From Phascolarctobacterium sp. (GTDB lineage: Bacteria; Bacillota; Negativicutes; Acidaminococcales; Acidaminococcaceae), in NCBI GenBank assembly GCA_017623055.1, contig JAGAPX010000003.1:1-56685 (forward strand): DNA of 56,685 bases. Direction: 5' to 3'. The position numbers and the translations under genes are program-made. Below, piece by piece: positions 8,608 to 15,698 of this stretch. Each line of letters begins with the position of its first letter. Position 1 is the stretch's first letter. The notes beneath the pieces were generated by a model. It made no database searches. It was not told the DNA's origin and saw nothing but the letters and a program-made list of their open reading frames with translations.

Positions 8608-8620
8608 ATTACGAAAAACT

Positions 8621-8650
8621 TTGTCTGAACTACTCTGCTTATGTTAAAAT
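8621..8650 (+). promoter_or_regulatory. Putative promoter of larA
   Basis: TTGTCT at 8621-8626 and TAAAAT at 8645-8650 are 18 bases apart, with a TGT just before the -10 that can act as an extended -10 element. The larA start codon is 34 bases further on. Confidence 0.6.
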
Positions 8651-8683
8651 GAAAGCAGATATATTTTAAACGGAGGTGCCACA

Positions 8684-9964
8684 ATGACCTTAGCTAATTA
8701 TTCTTACAAATACGGACATGGATACAAGGATTTCTCTTTGGATCAAGACCGTGTGATTGCAGAAATCAAAGTAGCAGAAATGCCCCCTATTGAAAATTTG
8801 AAGGCTTCTATTTTGGATGCCATCTATCATCCTATTAATAGCGCTCCCATTAACGAACTGGTTAAACCTGGACAAAAGGTTGCTTTCATTTGCAATGACC
8901 CTACCCGCGTAGCAAACAGCTTTGACTTTATGCCTGTACTTGTTAACGAAATGAACAAGCTTGGTATTAAAGATGAAGATATGCGCATCGTATTCGCTCT
9001 TGGGACTCATCGTAAAATGACTGATGAAGAAATGGTAGAAGCTGTTGGCGAAGATGTTGCTAAACGCTTGCCGATGTACAACAGTGACTGCAATGCTGCA
9101 GATGACTTTGAATATTTTGGTGAAACCTCTTTTGGTACCCCCGTATGGATTAATAAATTAATCTGCGATGTTGACCTGGTTATTATGACCGGTACCATTG
9201 TACATCACTTCTTTGCTGGCTTTGGCGGTGGTCGTAAGGCTATTTTACCGGGCGTATCTGCAATGGAAACTGTACGCAGAAATCATAGCTTGATGATGAG
9301 CCCTAACTCTCAACTTGGTAAGCTTCACGGCAACCCGGTTTACGATGACCAAATGGAAGGTGTGCGTCTTTTTGCGAAAGAACATAAGCTCTTCCTTTTC
9401 AACGCAATTTTGGATGCTAAAAAAGAATTTGTAAAAATCTTTGCTGGCGATTGGGACAGGGCTCACATTGAAGCATGTAAATTTGTAGACAAAGTTTATG
9501 GTGTAGAAATTGATGAACCTGCTGATGTAGTTATCGCTTCTTGCGGCGGCTATCCGAAAGATATCAATGTTTACCAACTGCAAAAAACCATGGACAACGC
9601 TTGGTGTGCAGTTAAAGAAGGTGGCGTTGTAATTATCATTGGTGAATGTGAAGAAGGTAGCGGTAGTGCGGCATTGGAAAAAGCTTTGCAAGAAAATCCG
9701 TCTCCTGATGCAATCAAAGCTCAATTGGAAAAGAACTTTGTCATCGGTGCTCATAAAGCTTTTGCAATTACCCGTTTGATGAAAAAAGCAAAATTCATTC
9801 TTGTATCTGCACTCGATAAAAAGATTGCAAAAGACTTACTTTTTGAAGCAGTTGATACTGTTGATGAAGCAATTAAACTGGCTGAAAAGAATGTTGGTAC
9901 AGATTATAAAGTTGTTTTAATGCCTCAAGGAAGCCTGACAGTTCCTTTGCTTAAAAAGAATTAA
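8684..9964 (+). CDS. larA: Lactate racemase family protein (LarA-type, nickel-pincer enzyme)
   Basis: A 426-residue protein of the LarA family, which interconverts D- and L-lactate (or related 2-hydroxy acids) with a nickel-pincer nucleotide. The key residues of LarA can be placed: His109 in GTHRKM, His175 in IVHHFF, Lys185 in GGGRKAILPG (the residue covalently joined to the cofactor) and His201 in RRNHS. All are offset by one from Lactobacillus LarA. A strong site GGAGGTG precedes ATG 8684. Single gene with its own promoter; larB, larC and larE for cofactor synthesis are not in the window, so they must lie elsewhere or the substrate/cofactor differs. Other LarA-like racemases act on other hydroxy acids. 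Confidence 0.85.
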   Translation: MTLANYSYKYGHGYKDFSLDQDRVIAEIKVAEMPPIENLKASILDAIYHPINSAPINELVKPGQKVAFICNDPTRVANSFDFMPVLVNEMNKLGIKDEDMRIVFALGTHRKMTDEEMVEAVGEDVAKRLPMYNSDCNAADDFEYFGETSFGTPVWINKLICDVDLVIMTGTIVHHFFAGFGGGRKAILPGVSAMETVRRNHSLMMSPNSQLGKLHGNPVYDDQMEGVRLFAKEHKLFLFNAILDAKKEFVKIFAGDWDRAHIEACKFVDKVYGVEIDEPADVVIASCGGYPKDINVYQLQKTMDNAWCAVKEGGVVIIIGECEEGSGSAALEKALQENPSPDAIKAQLEKNFVIGAHKAFAITRLMKKAKFILVSALDKKIAKDLLFEAVDTVDEAIKLAEKNVGTDYKVVLMPQGSLTVPLLKKN

Positions 9965-10001
9965 AATTGCCGAAAAGTGGCGAAAATACGTGGTTTTTTC
10001 C

Positions 10002-10030
10002 TTGCCTTAACAATCCTTTTGGTCTATAAT
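10002..10030 (+). promoter_or_regulatory. Promoter of the XRE regulator/tRNA-Thr unit
   Basis: TTGCCT at 10002-10007 and TATAAT at 10025-10030 are 17 bases apart. The regulator starts 70 bases downstream. Confidence 0.8.
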
Positions 10031-10099
10031 ATAAAGCACTGACGGTGCAAAAAGCACATAAAATATTATTCCACGTAGGTCTAAAAGGAGAGGGTTCTG

Positions 10100-10486
10100 T
10101 TGAAAATGGATATAGATTATAAAGCTATAGGGGTACGTATTAAAGCAGCGCGTGTTCGTAAAGGTGTTACTCAAGGTAACATTGCGAAAATTACCGGCTT
10201 GTCCACTCCCCATATTAGCAATATCGAAACTGGCAATACTAAATTGGGCTTGCCCACCATTATCCATTTGGCTAACGTATTAGATGTTTCTGTTGATGAA
10301 TTGTTGTGTGATAACATTCATCGCAGTGAAAGAATTTTTCACAACGAATTGTCCGAGCTTTTGCAAGACTGCTCTGTTGATGAGTTGCACATCATCGCAG
10401 AATTGGCAAAGGTTATTAAAAAATCTGGCATTAACAGTGTGAAAAAAACTAGAGGCCGCAAAAGCAAAAAAGCTTTGGCTGAATAA
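10100..10486 (+). CDS. XRE-family (Cro/C1-type) transcriptional regulator
   Basis: A 128-residue cytoplasmic DNA-binding protein. An N-terminal helix-turn-helix domain covers about residues 8-70 (VTQGNIAKITGLSTPHISNI is the HTH core). A C-terminal region follows with no known domain and a basic end (KKTRGRKSKKALAE). TTG at 10100 is 9 bases after GGAG and is the likely start; ATG at 10106 is the alternative. Target unknown. It is followed within 20 bases by tRNA-Thr and one terminator, so the two are probably co-transcribed, and it may regulate the neighbouring larA (inference). Confidence 0.85.
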   Translation: MKMDIDYKAIGVRIKAARVRKGVTQGNIAKITGLSTPHISNIETGNTKLGLPTIIHLANVLDVSVDELLCDNIHRSERIFHNELSELLQDCSVDELHIIAELAKVIKKSGINSVKKTRGRKSKKALAE

Positions 10487-10503
10487 AGAATAATGCTTAA
10501 CAG

Positions 10504-10579
10504 GCTGCTATAGCTCAGCCGGTAGAGCATCTCATTCGTAATGAGAGGGTCGCAGGTTCGAACCCTGTTAGCAGCTCCA
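10504..10579 (+). tRNA. tRNA-Thr (anticodon CGT)
   Basis: A complete 76-base cloverleaf with CCA encoded. The acceptor arm is GCTGCTA/TAGCAGC. The D arm contains AGCTCAG-CGGTAGAGC. The anticodon stem TCTCA/TGAGA closes the loop TTCGTAA with anticodon CGT, and the T arm contains GGTTCGAACCC. Confidence 0.97.
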
Positions 10580-10590
10580 AAAGTAAAGTG

Positions 10591-10618
10591 ACGCCCACAC
10601 AAAAGTGTGGGCGTTTTT
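10591..10618 (+). terminator. Terminator after tRNA-Thr
   Basis: A perfect 10-bp stem ACGCCCACAC/GTGTGGGCGT with an AAAA loop, followed by a T5 run. Confidence 0.95.
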
Positions 10619-10669
10619 GCTTGCAAAACTACAAGCGTACAGTTATAATAGCAATGTAATTTTATAACA

Positions 10670-10708
10670 GACAGTTCGTGACCATCCTGTCTTAAAACAA
10701 AACTACGG
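10670..10708 (+). promoter_or_regulatory. preQ1-I riboswitch aptamer
   Basis: Stem GACAG (10670-10674)/CTGTC (10687-10691) encloses the loop TTCGTGACCATC, followed by the A-rich tail TTAAAACAAAACTACGG that folds back on the loop. This is the class I preQ1 layout: a 5-bp hairpin with TTC at the start of the loop, then an A-rich tail forming the H-type pseudoknot. It precedes a queuosine-precursor transporter operon, which fits the ligand. Not run against a covariance model. Confidence 0.85.
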
Positions 10709-10762
10709 AACCGCTGAGTACAAAGTCAGTATATTTTGGGTGCCGTAGTGTGCCCTTTTTTT
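10703..10762 (+). terminator. preQ1 riboswitch expression platform (antiterminator/terminator)
   Basis: CTACGG (10703-10708), which is the 3' part of the aptamer tail, can pair with CCGTAG (10743-10748). Two more C-G pairs are possible inside (CC 10711-10712 with GG 10739-10740), and an inner CTGA/TCAG hairpin. The competing hairpin GGGTGC (10738-10743)/GTGCCC (10750-10755), with two G-T pairs, is followed by T7. Ligand binding would occupy the tail, free CCGTAG and allow the terminator: an OFF switch. Confidence 0.75.
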
Positions 10763-10777
10763 ATTTTGGTGAGAAAG

Positions 10778-11292
10778 ATGTCTAATGTTCCTTTTGATTG
10801 TAGATACTCAAAAATTTTAGAGAAGAACCCTGTGAAATTGTACTTTTGCGTGGTAATGGTTGCAAATGGCGTCGTTGTCGCTTTTGTGATTACCATACTG
10901 ATTTCAGTTTAGATGAACAAGCTAACTTTCAGTTAAATAGTAAGGTCTTAGCGCAGGTTACAGGAGAATTTGGCAGTCTGGAAGTAATTAATTCAGGAAG
11001 CTTTTGTGATTTGGATGATGCAACCCCAGAAGAGATTGCCAAATATTTTAATCAAGTTTGTTTGTTGCAAGGCTTGCCCGGTCAAAGTAAAGAAGGTATG
11101 TTGCGGGATATTGAGTTAGGTTTAAAATATTTTGACCGCGTATGCGTAAATATTATGGTAGAAAACACTAAGCCTATTAAACCTGACTATGGTGTAATAG
11201 AAATCTTTAAGCGTGAAGTTTATCCTTTATATAAGGATAATGAGCAGGTTGATATTTTACTTAACAACACAGATTTTGGAGTAGGAGTTTAA
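10778..11292 (+). pseudogene. Decayed radical-SAM-like protein of the queuosine salvage operon
   Basis: Reading from ATG 10778 (preceded by GGTGAG) gives MSNVPFDCRYSK and then leaves frame. Adding one base to the A5 run at 10810-10814 joins it to the frame that continues through EEPCEIVLLRGNG to the stop at 11290-11292. That frame has a cysteine cluster CKWRRCRFC (CX4CX2C), INSGSF, QGLPGQS and VNIMVENT-PIKPD, as in radical-SAM proteins, probably of queuosine/queuine salvage given the neighbours. At about 171 residues it is too short for a radical-SAM barrel: the text runs from the early INSGSF strand straight to late-barrel segments, which suggests an additional internal deletion. Without the repair, only TTG 10846 could start it, and that has no ribosome site. 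Overlaps yhhQ by 1 base. Confidence 0.7.
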
Positions 11293-11984
11293 TGAATAAC
11301 GAAGTTTTACTGATTTTAAACTTAATTTTTGTTTATAGCAGCGTCATTCTGTGGCACTACTTTTTAAAAGAAAAAGGACTGTACTGCTGGACGGTGCTTG
11401 CCACCATTGCTGCTAACATCGAGGTAATGGTTTTGGTTGAAGCCTTTGGTATGCAACAAACCTTGGGGAACATCCTTTTTGCTTCCACCTTTTTGGTGAC
11501 GGATATTTTAAGTGAGCTGTATGGTAAGAAGCAGGCGAATACCGCAGTTAATGTTGGTATTTTATCTTCCGTTACTTTTATAGTACTGTCCCAGTTTTGG
11601 TTGCACTATACTCCTGCACCAGAAGATATTGTTTTTCCTCACATCGTCGCAGTTTTTACTAACACTCCGCGCATTATGCTGATGGGACTTTTGGTATATG
11701 CTATTGTGCAAAAATTTGATGTGTGGCTTTATCATTGGTGGTGGTCCTACACCAGTAAAAAGTTTGGCAGCAGCAGGAAATATTTGTGGATTCGTAATAA
11801 TGGTTCCACTATGATATCCCAGTTTCTGAATACTATCCTTTTTACCATAGGTGCGTTCTATGGCGTGTATAGTAGTGAAGTGTTGATGGAAATCATCGTA
11901 TTTAGTTACGTGGTCTTTTTCGTAACAAGCCTGTTAGATACTCCTTTTGTGTATTTGGCAAGATATCTGCATACCAGAAATTAG
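11292..11984 (+). CDS. yhhQ: Queuosine precursor transporter (YhhQ family)
   Basis: A 230-residue integral membrane protein with about six helices of the YhhQ/VUT family, which takes up preQ0/preQ1 or queuine. Recognisable segments are the early TVLATIAANIEVM helix, the FASTFLVTDILSELYGKKQA motif (around residues 57-76) and the RNNGSTMISQFLNTILFT motif near residues 157-174. TAGGAG precedes ATG 11292, which overlaps the stop of the preceding broken gene (TAATG), so ribosomes may depend on reinitiation from it. The preQ1 riboswitch upstream supports the substrate. Confidence 0.92.
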   Translation: MNNEVLLILNLIFVYSSVILWHYFLKEKGLYCWTVLATIAANIEVMVLVEAFGMQQTLGNILFASTFLVTDILSELYGKKQANTAVNVGILSSVTFIVLSQFWLHYTPAPEDIVFPHIVAVFTNTPRIMLMGLLVYAIVQKFDVWLYHWWWSYTSKKFGSSRKYLWIRNNGSTMISQFLNTILFTIGAFYGVYSSEVLMEIIVFSYVVFFVTSLLDTPFVYLARYLHTRN

Positions 11985-11996
11985 TTATATAAAATT

Positions 11997-12024
11997 AAAA
12001 GCTCCGCATGCGTGCGGAGCTTTT
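11997..12024. terminator. Bidirectional terminator between yhhQ and the - strand gene
   Basis: GCTCCGCA (12001-12008)/TGCGGAGC (12013-12020) is a perfect stem with AAAA on the left and TTTT on the right, so it can work on both strands between converging genes. Confidence 0.92.
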
Positions 12025-12026
12025 GC

Positions 12027-13553
12027 TTATTCTACGACGTCTTCGATTTTATATTTTTTACCAGTTAGTAATGCCTCAATGCGTGCGTTGACAACGGGGT
12101 GATTGCTCAAGCCTTGAGCGGTGTGCAGTGCGTGACGTAAAGCTGGAGTTAAATGGTCAGAACCCCATTCGTCCAAGATCATGCAAGCGATACCGCGAGG
12201 CCAATCGTATAAAGAGGTTAAGGCTGCTATGATGATTCCCACGCCTTTGCCCGGATGGTTACGCAGATAACGCAAGGGGACTAAGAGAGCGTTTTGGTCA
12301 ATAATATATTGGTAGATGTTTTGTTCTACGACGTTCAAAACTTTTTCAGAGCGGTCATCACCAGTGTAGGCAAGTAAGTAGGGGAGCAGTTGAATTTCTG
12401 TAGGATGCTCACAGAAGTAGGAGAAGAGACGAGACCAGATATCAATGTCCAGCTCGTAAGCAAAATCGCACAGCGGATAGTTCACACCTTCTGCTGTAAT
12501 GAGGGTAGTGTCAATTTCTGCTTGCCAATCTCTTTGATAAATAATTTTGTCGCAGGCTGCGATGATGGTGTGGCATTGGTTGGCAGAAAGCTTATACCAG
12601 TTTTGGGTATCAACCAAGGTGTTCAAGCCAATGCAAAGTGCCACGATATCTAAAATTTCTTCTGGTTTGGTGGCAAAGTTTTGTGCGTGATGGAGTAGTT
12701 TAGTTAAAAGGTCTTCTAAATCAATAGAAGTAGTATTGAAGTTTTGCTCGATAACGGCAGGGGCAAAATTGTTGAGAAGCAATAAAAAGTTATTTAAAAT
12801 TGCTGCTGCTCCTTTGTAGGTAGCGTAATCAATTTCTGAAGCTTCTAATGCCTCGCTAAGCTTGCCCTCGATAATCATCTTTACGGAAAGAGGAGGGTAT
12901 TCGATGTTTAAATCGTAACCGTTTTCGATAAGCCACTGCTGTTTGCCAGGAGTGTTGAACTCTGCGGAGTTAATGGCGTAAACTTTACCCCAGCTTTTGG
13001 TACAATGAAGCAGTTGCCAAACTTCTTCTTGGGGTGCAAAATTGGTGGCACGGCAGCTGTACAGGAAGAAGAAGGTAAATTCTTCGCAACGGGCGAGGGT
13101 CATAAGGTCTTCCCACAAATCGGGGAGCTGTTCTTTTACGCTTTCCATACCGTACAACCCGAAGATGAGCATGGAAAACTTCACTGGTTCGCGGTGAGAA
13201 CTGTTGTAGAAAAATTCTTCCGCCAATTCCATAATTTCAGGAGTCAAGTCGTCAGTAGTAAATTTTTCTAAAAAGGAGTCGCAGATACCGGCAACTACGA
13301 TTTTGCAAAGATGGTCGTACAGGCGGCGCTTGCTTTCCAAACAGGGAATGGCAAGGTGTTGCTTCAGAAGCTTTACAGTTTGTTCTGCTCCTTCCACATC
13401 GGGAGGAACTTCCGTAGTGTAGTAGTAAGCGTCTTCTGCGCCAAGAGGTCTGGGAACTGTGGGCATGGGGTCGTCAGGCAGAACATCGCCTACGAAACGA
13501 CCTTCTTCATCTATATTGTTCTTTACGTATTCAAAAATGCTGTTGGGGTTCAT
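12027..13553 (-). CDS. Uncharacterised 508-residue helical protein
   Basis: I do not recognise a family. No signal peptide, membrane helix or catalytic motif is visible. The N-terminus MNPNSIFEYVKNNIDEEGRF is followed by an acidic, Leu-rich and apparently all-helical body that resembles HEAT/armadillo-type repeats in texture (for example LLPYLLAYTGDDRSEKVLNVV and HPGKGVGIIIAALTSLYDWPRGIACMIL). This suggests a cytoplasmic protein-binding role, but that is only inference. AAGGAAG lies 7 bases before the ATG, and a TATAAT on the - strand about 40 bases upstream may be its -10. Monocistronic, divergent from ftsH. Confidence 0.85.
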   Translation of the reverse strand: MNPNSIFEYVKNNIDEEGRFVGDVLPDDPMPTVPRPLGAEDAYYYTTEVPPDVEGAEQTVKLLKQHLAIPCLESKRRLYDHLCKIVVAGICDSFLEKFTTDDLTPEIMELAEEFFYNSSHREPVKFSMLIFGLYGMESVKEQLPDLWEDLMTLARCEEFTFFFLYSCRATNFAPQEEVWQLLHCTKSWGKVYAINSAEFNTPGKQQWLIENGYDLNIEYPPLSVKMIIEGKLSEALEASEIDYATYKGAAAILNNFLLLLNNFAPAVIEQNFNTTSIDLEDLLTKLLHHAQNFATKPEEILDIVALCIGLNTLVDTQNWYKLSANQCHTIIAACDKIIYQRDWQAEIDTTLITAEGVNYPLCDFAYELDIDIWSRLFSYFCEHPTEIQLLPYLLAYTGDDRSEKVLNVVEQNIYQYIIDQNALLVPLRYLRNHPGKGVGIIIAALTSLYDWPRGIACMILDEWGSDHLTPALRHALHTAQGLSNHPVVNARIEALLTGKKYKIEDVVE

Positions 13554-13679
13554 AAAATCTTCCTTATATACTTAGTAACCTCTTTATTATAACACAGTTT
13601 ACAATTTTTTCGTTTGTGAAAATTTTGACCCTACGTTATTATATAGGTAAAGATTTTGAATTTACAAGGAGTTGATGGT

Positions 13680-15530
13680 ATGGGTGATAACAAAAAGCAA
13701 AAGCCTTTAATTTACTACTACGTTATGACCATTTTGTTTATCATGGTCATTAACACATACATCGTGCCTACTTTCTTTAGTCCGAAGGTGCACGAGCTTT
13801 CCTACGGTGCCTTCATTCAAATGGTGGACGAGGATAAGTTTAGCAAAGTAGAAATTACTGACAAGCGTATTGCTGCGTTGGGCAAGGGTACGGACGAGCA
13901 ACAAATTTATGTTACCGGTCGTGTGTATGACCCGCAGCTGGTTGAACGTTTGATGAATAGTAAGGTTGAGTTCAGCCAAGTTGTTCCCAAGGAAGATAGC
14001 TTTATCGTAAGCTTTTTTAAAAATTGGGTGTTCCCCATTTTGCTGTTCTTCGGTTTAGGACAGCTCTTTATGCGCTATATGGGTAACCGTATGGGTGGTG
14101 GCAATGCCATGACTTTTGGTAAAAGCAATGCCAAGGTGTACGTTGAGGCGCAAACCGGTAAAAGCTTTGCTGACGTAGCAGGTCAGGACGAAGCTAAGGA
14201 AGCCTTGATGGAAATGGTGGATTTCCTCCACAATCCTGCCAAATATAAAGAAATTGGTGCTAATATGCCCAAGGGTGCCCTCCTCGTAGGCCCTCCGGGT
14301 ACAGGCAAGACCTTGCTGGCAAAAGCTGTGGCTGGTGAAGCGAAGGTTCCCTTCTTCTCCATTAGCGGCAGTGAATTTATCGAAATGTTCGTAGGCATGG
14401 GTGCTGCCCGTGTCCGCGATTTGTTTAAACAAGCAGAGGAGAAAGCTCCCTGCATTGTGTTCATCGACGAAATTGATGCTATTGGTAAGCGTAGAGATAG
14501 CGGACAATTTGGTGGCAATGACGAGCGTGAGCAAACCTTGAACCAACTGCTGTCTGAAATGGACGGCTTCGACGGTAGCAAGGGCGTAGTAATCTTGGCG
14601 GCGACTAACCGTCCTGAAACTTTGGATAAAGCATTGCTTCGCCCCGGACGTTTTGACAGACGCATTCCGGTTGAGCTTCCCGACTTACAAGGTCGTGAGG
14701 CAATCCTCCGCGTACACGCTAAAAATATTAAGATTGCTGACGACGTTGACTTCCGCGAACTGGCGAGAGCAACTGCCGGTGCTTCTGGTGCTGAGCTTGC
14801 TAACATTGTCAATGAAGCAGCGCTTCGTGCAGTGAAGATGCAACGTAAGTTAGTTGAGCAAGCTGATTTGGAAGAATCCATTGAAGTTGTTATCGCAGGT
14901 TACCAACGTAAGGGCGCAGTAATTTCTCCGGAAGAAAAGAAAGTTATTGCTTACCATGAAATTGGTCACGCACTGGTGGCAGCAATGCAAAAACATTCTG
15001 CGCCTGTACATAAGATTACCATTATCCCCCGCACTAATGGTGCGCTGGGCTATACCATGCAAATTGCTGAAAACGATTCCGTTCTGATGAAGAAGGAAGA
15101 GCTTTTTAACAAGATTGTTACTATTACAGGTGGTCGTAGCGCGGAAGAGATTGTCTTTGGTAGTATTACTTCCGGCGCGGCGAACGACATTGAGCAGGCA
15201 ACTCGTATTGCCCGGGCAATGGTGACCCGCCTTGGTATGACGGAAGAGTTCGATATGATGGCAACCGAAGTCATCAACAATATGTATCTTGGTGGCGACG
15301 CTTCCCTCCAATGTAGTGCAGAGACCGCAGGCAAGATTGATGCCAAGGTTTTGGAAATCATTAAAGAAGCACACGCTAAGGCTAGAGCAATTCTTGCTGA
15401 CAACCGCGACAAGCTGGACGAGCTGGCGAACTTCCTCTTGGAAAAAGAAACCATCACTGGTGAAGAGTTTATGGCTGTGCTCAACGGCGACCTTAAAGCT
15501 GAAGCAATTGCTGAGGAAGAACAAGCTTAA
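13680..15530 (+). CDS. ftsH: ATP-dependent zinc metalloprotease FtsH
   Basis: Membrane-anchored AAA+ protease that degrades misfolded membrane proteins and some regulators. The 616-residue protein has two N-terminal membrane helices (about 13-32 and 110-127) flanking an external domain. The AAA domain follows, with GPPGTGKT (Walker A), IVFIDEIDAIG (Walker B) and an arginine finger region RPGRFDR. The protease domain has the zinc motif HEIGH. ATG 13680 is chosen because AAGGAG ends 8 bases before it; an in-frame TTG at 13656 has no such site. Followed by its own terminator; single-gene unit. Confidence 0.96.
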   Translation: MGDNKKQKPLIYYYVMTILFIMVINTYIVPTFFSPKVHELSYGAFIQMVDEDKFSKVEITDKRIAALGKGTDEQQIYVTGRVYDPQLVERLMNSKVEFSQVVPKEDSFIVSFFKNWVFPILLFFGLGQLFMRYMGNRMGGGNAMTFGKSNAKVYVEAQTGKSFADVAGQDEAKEALMEMVDFLHNPAKYKEIGANMPKGALLVGPPGTGKTLLAKAVAGEAKVPFFSISGSEFIEMFVGMGAARVRDLFKQAEEKAPCIVFIDEIDAIGKRRDSGQFGGNDEREQTLNQLLSEMDGFDGSKGVVILAATNRPETLDKALLRPGRFDRRIPVELPDLQGREAILRVHAKNIKIADDVDFRELARATAGASGAELANIVNEAALRAVKMQRKLVEQADLEESIEVVIAGYQRKGAVISPEEKKVIAYHEIGHALVAAMQKHSAPVHKITIIPRTNGALGYTMQIAENDSVLMKKEELFNKIVTITGGRSAEEIVFGSITSGAANDIEQATRIARAMVTRLGMTEEFDMMATEVINNMYLGGDASLQCSAETAGKIDAKVLEIIKEAHAKARAILADNRDKLDELANFLLEKETITGEEFMAVLNGDLKAEAIAEEEQA

Positions 15531-15540
15531 TACTGTATTT

Positions 15541-15575
15541 AAAGGGCAGACTTCGTGTCTGCTCTTTTCTTTTTG
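15541..15575 (+). terminator. Terminator of ftsH
   Basis: AAAGGGCAGAC (15541-15551) pairs with GTCTGCTCTTT (15557-15567) with one G-T pair, and is followed by further T-rich sequence. Confidence 0.92.
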
Positions 15576-15620
15576 AACGGTGAGTTAAATTTTTTAGTTA
15601 AAGAAAACTTCATTTAGGAA

Positions 15621-15643
15621 AGTATACAGAGAAATAGTATACA
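15621..15643 (+). repeat. AGTATACA direct repeat, candidate operator of the DASS carrier gene
   Basis: Two identical copies of AGTATACA (15621-15628, 15636-15643) are 15 bases centre to centre, and each contains the palindrome GTATAC. A TATAAT (-10) lies at 15663-15668 and the ATG at 15699. The copies cover the -35 region, for which no good consensus is seen, as expected for an activator- or repressor-bound promoter. Confidence 0.55.
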
Positions 15644-15698
15644 CTTTTTTGAAAGCGTGGTGTATAATATAAGCATCACATTAAAAAGAGGTGAACTT

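Noticed and set aside
9985..10075. ACGTGG and CCACGT copies around the XRE promoter
   Set aside because: A 6-base inverted match over about 80 bases is expected by chance and has no further support.
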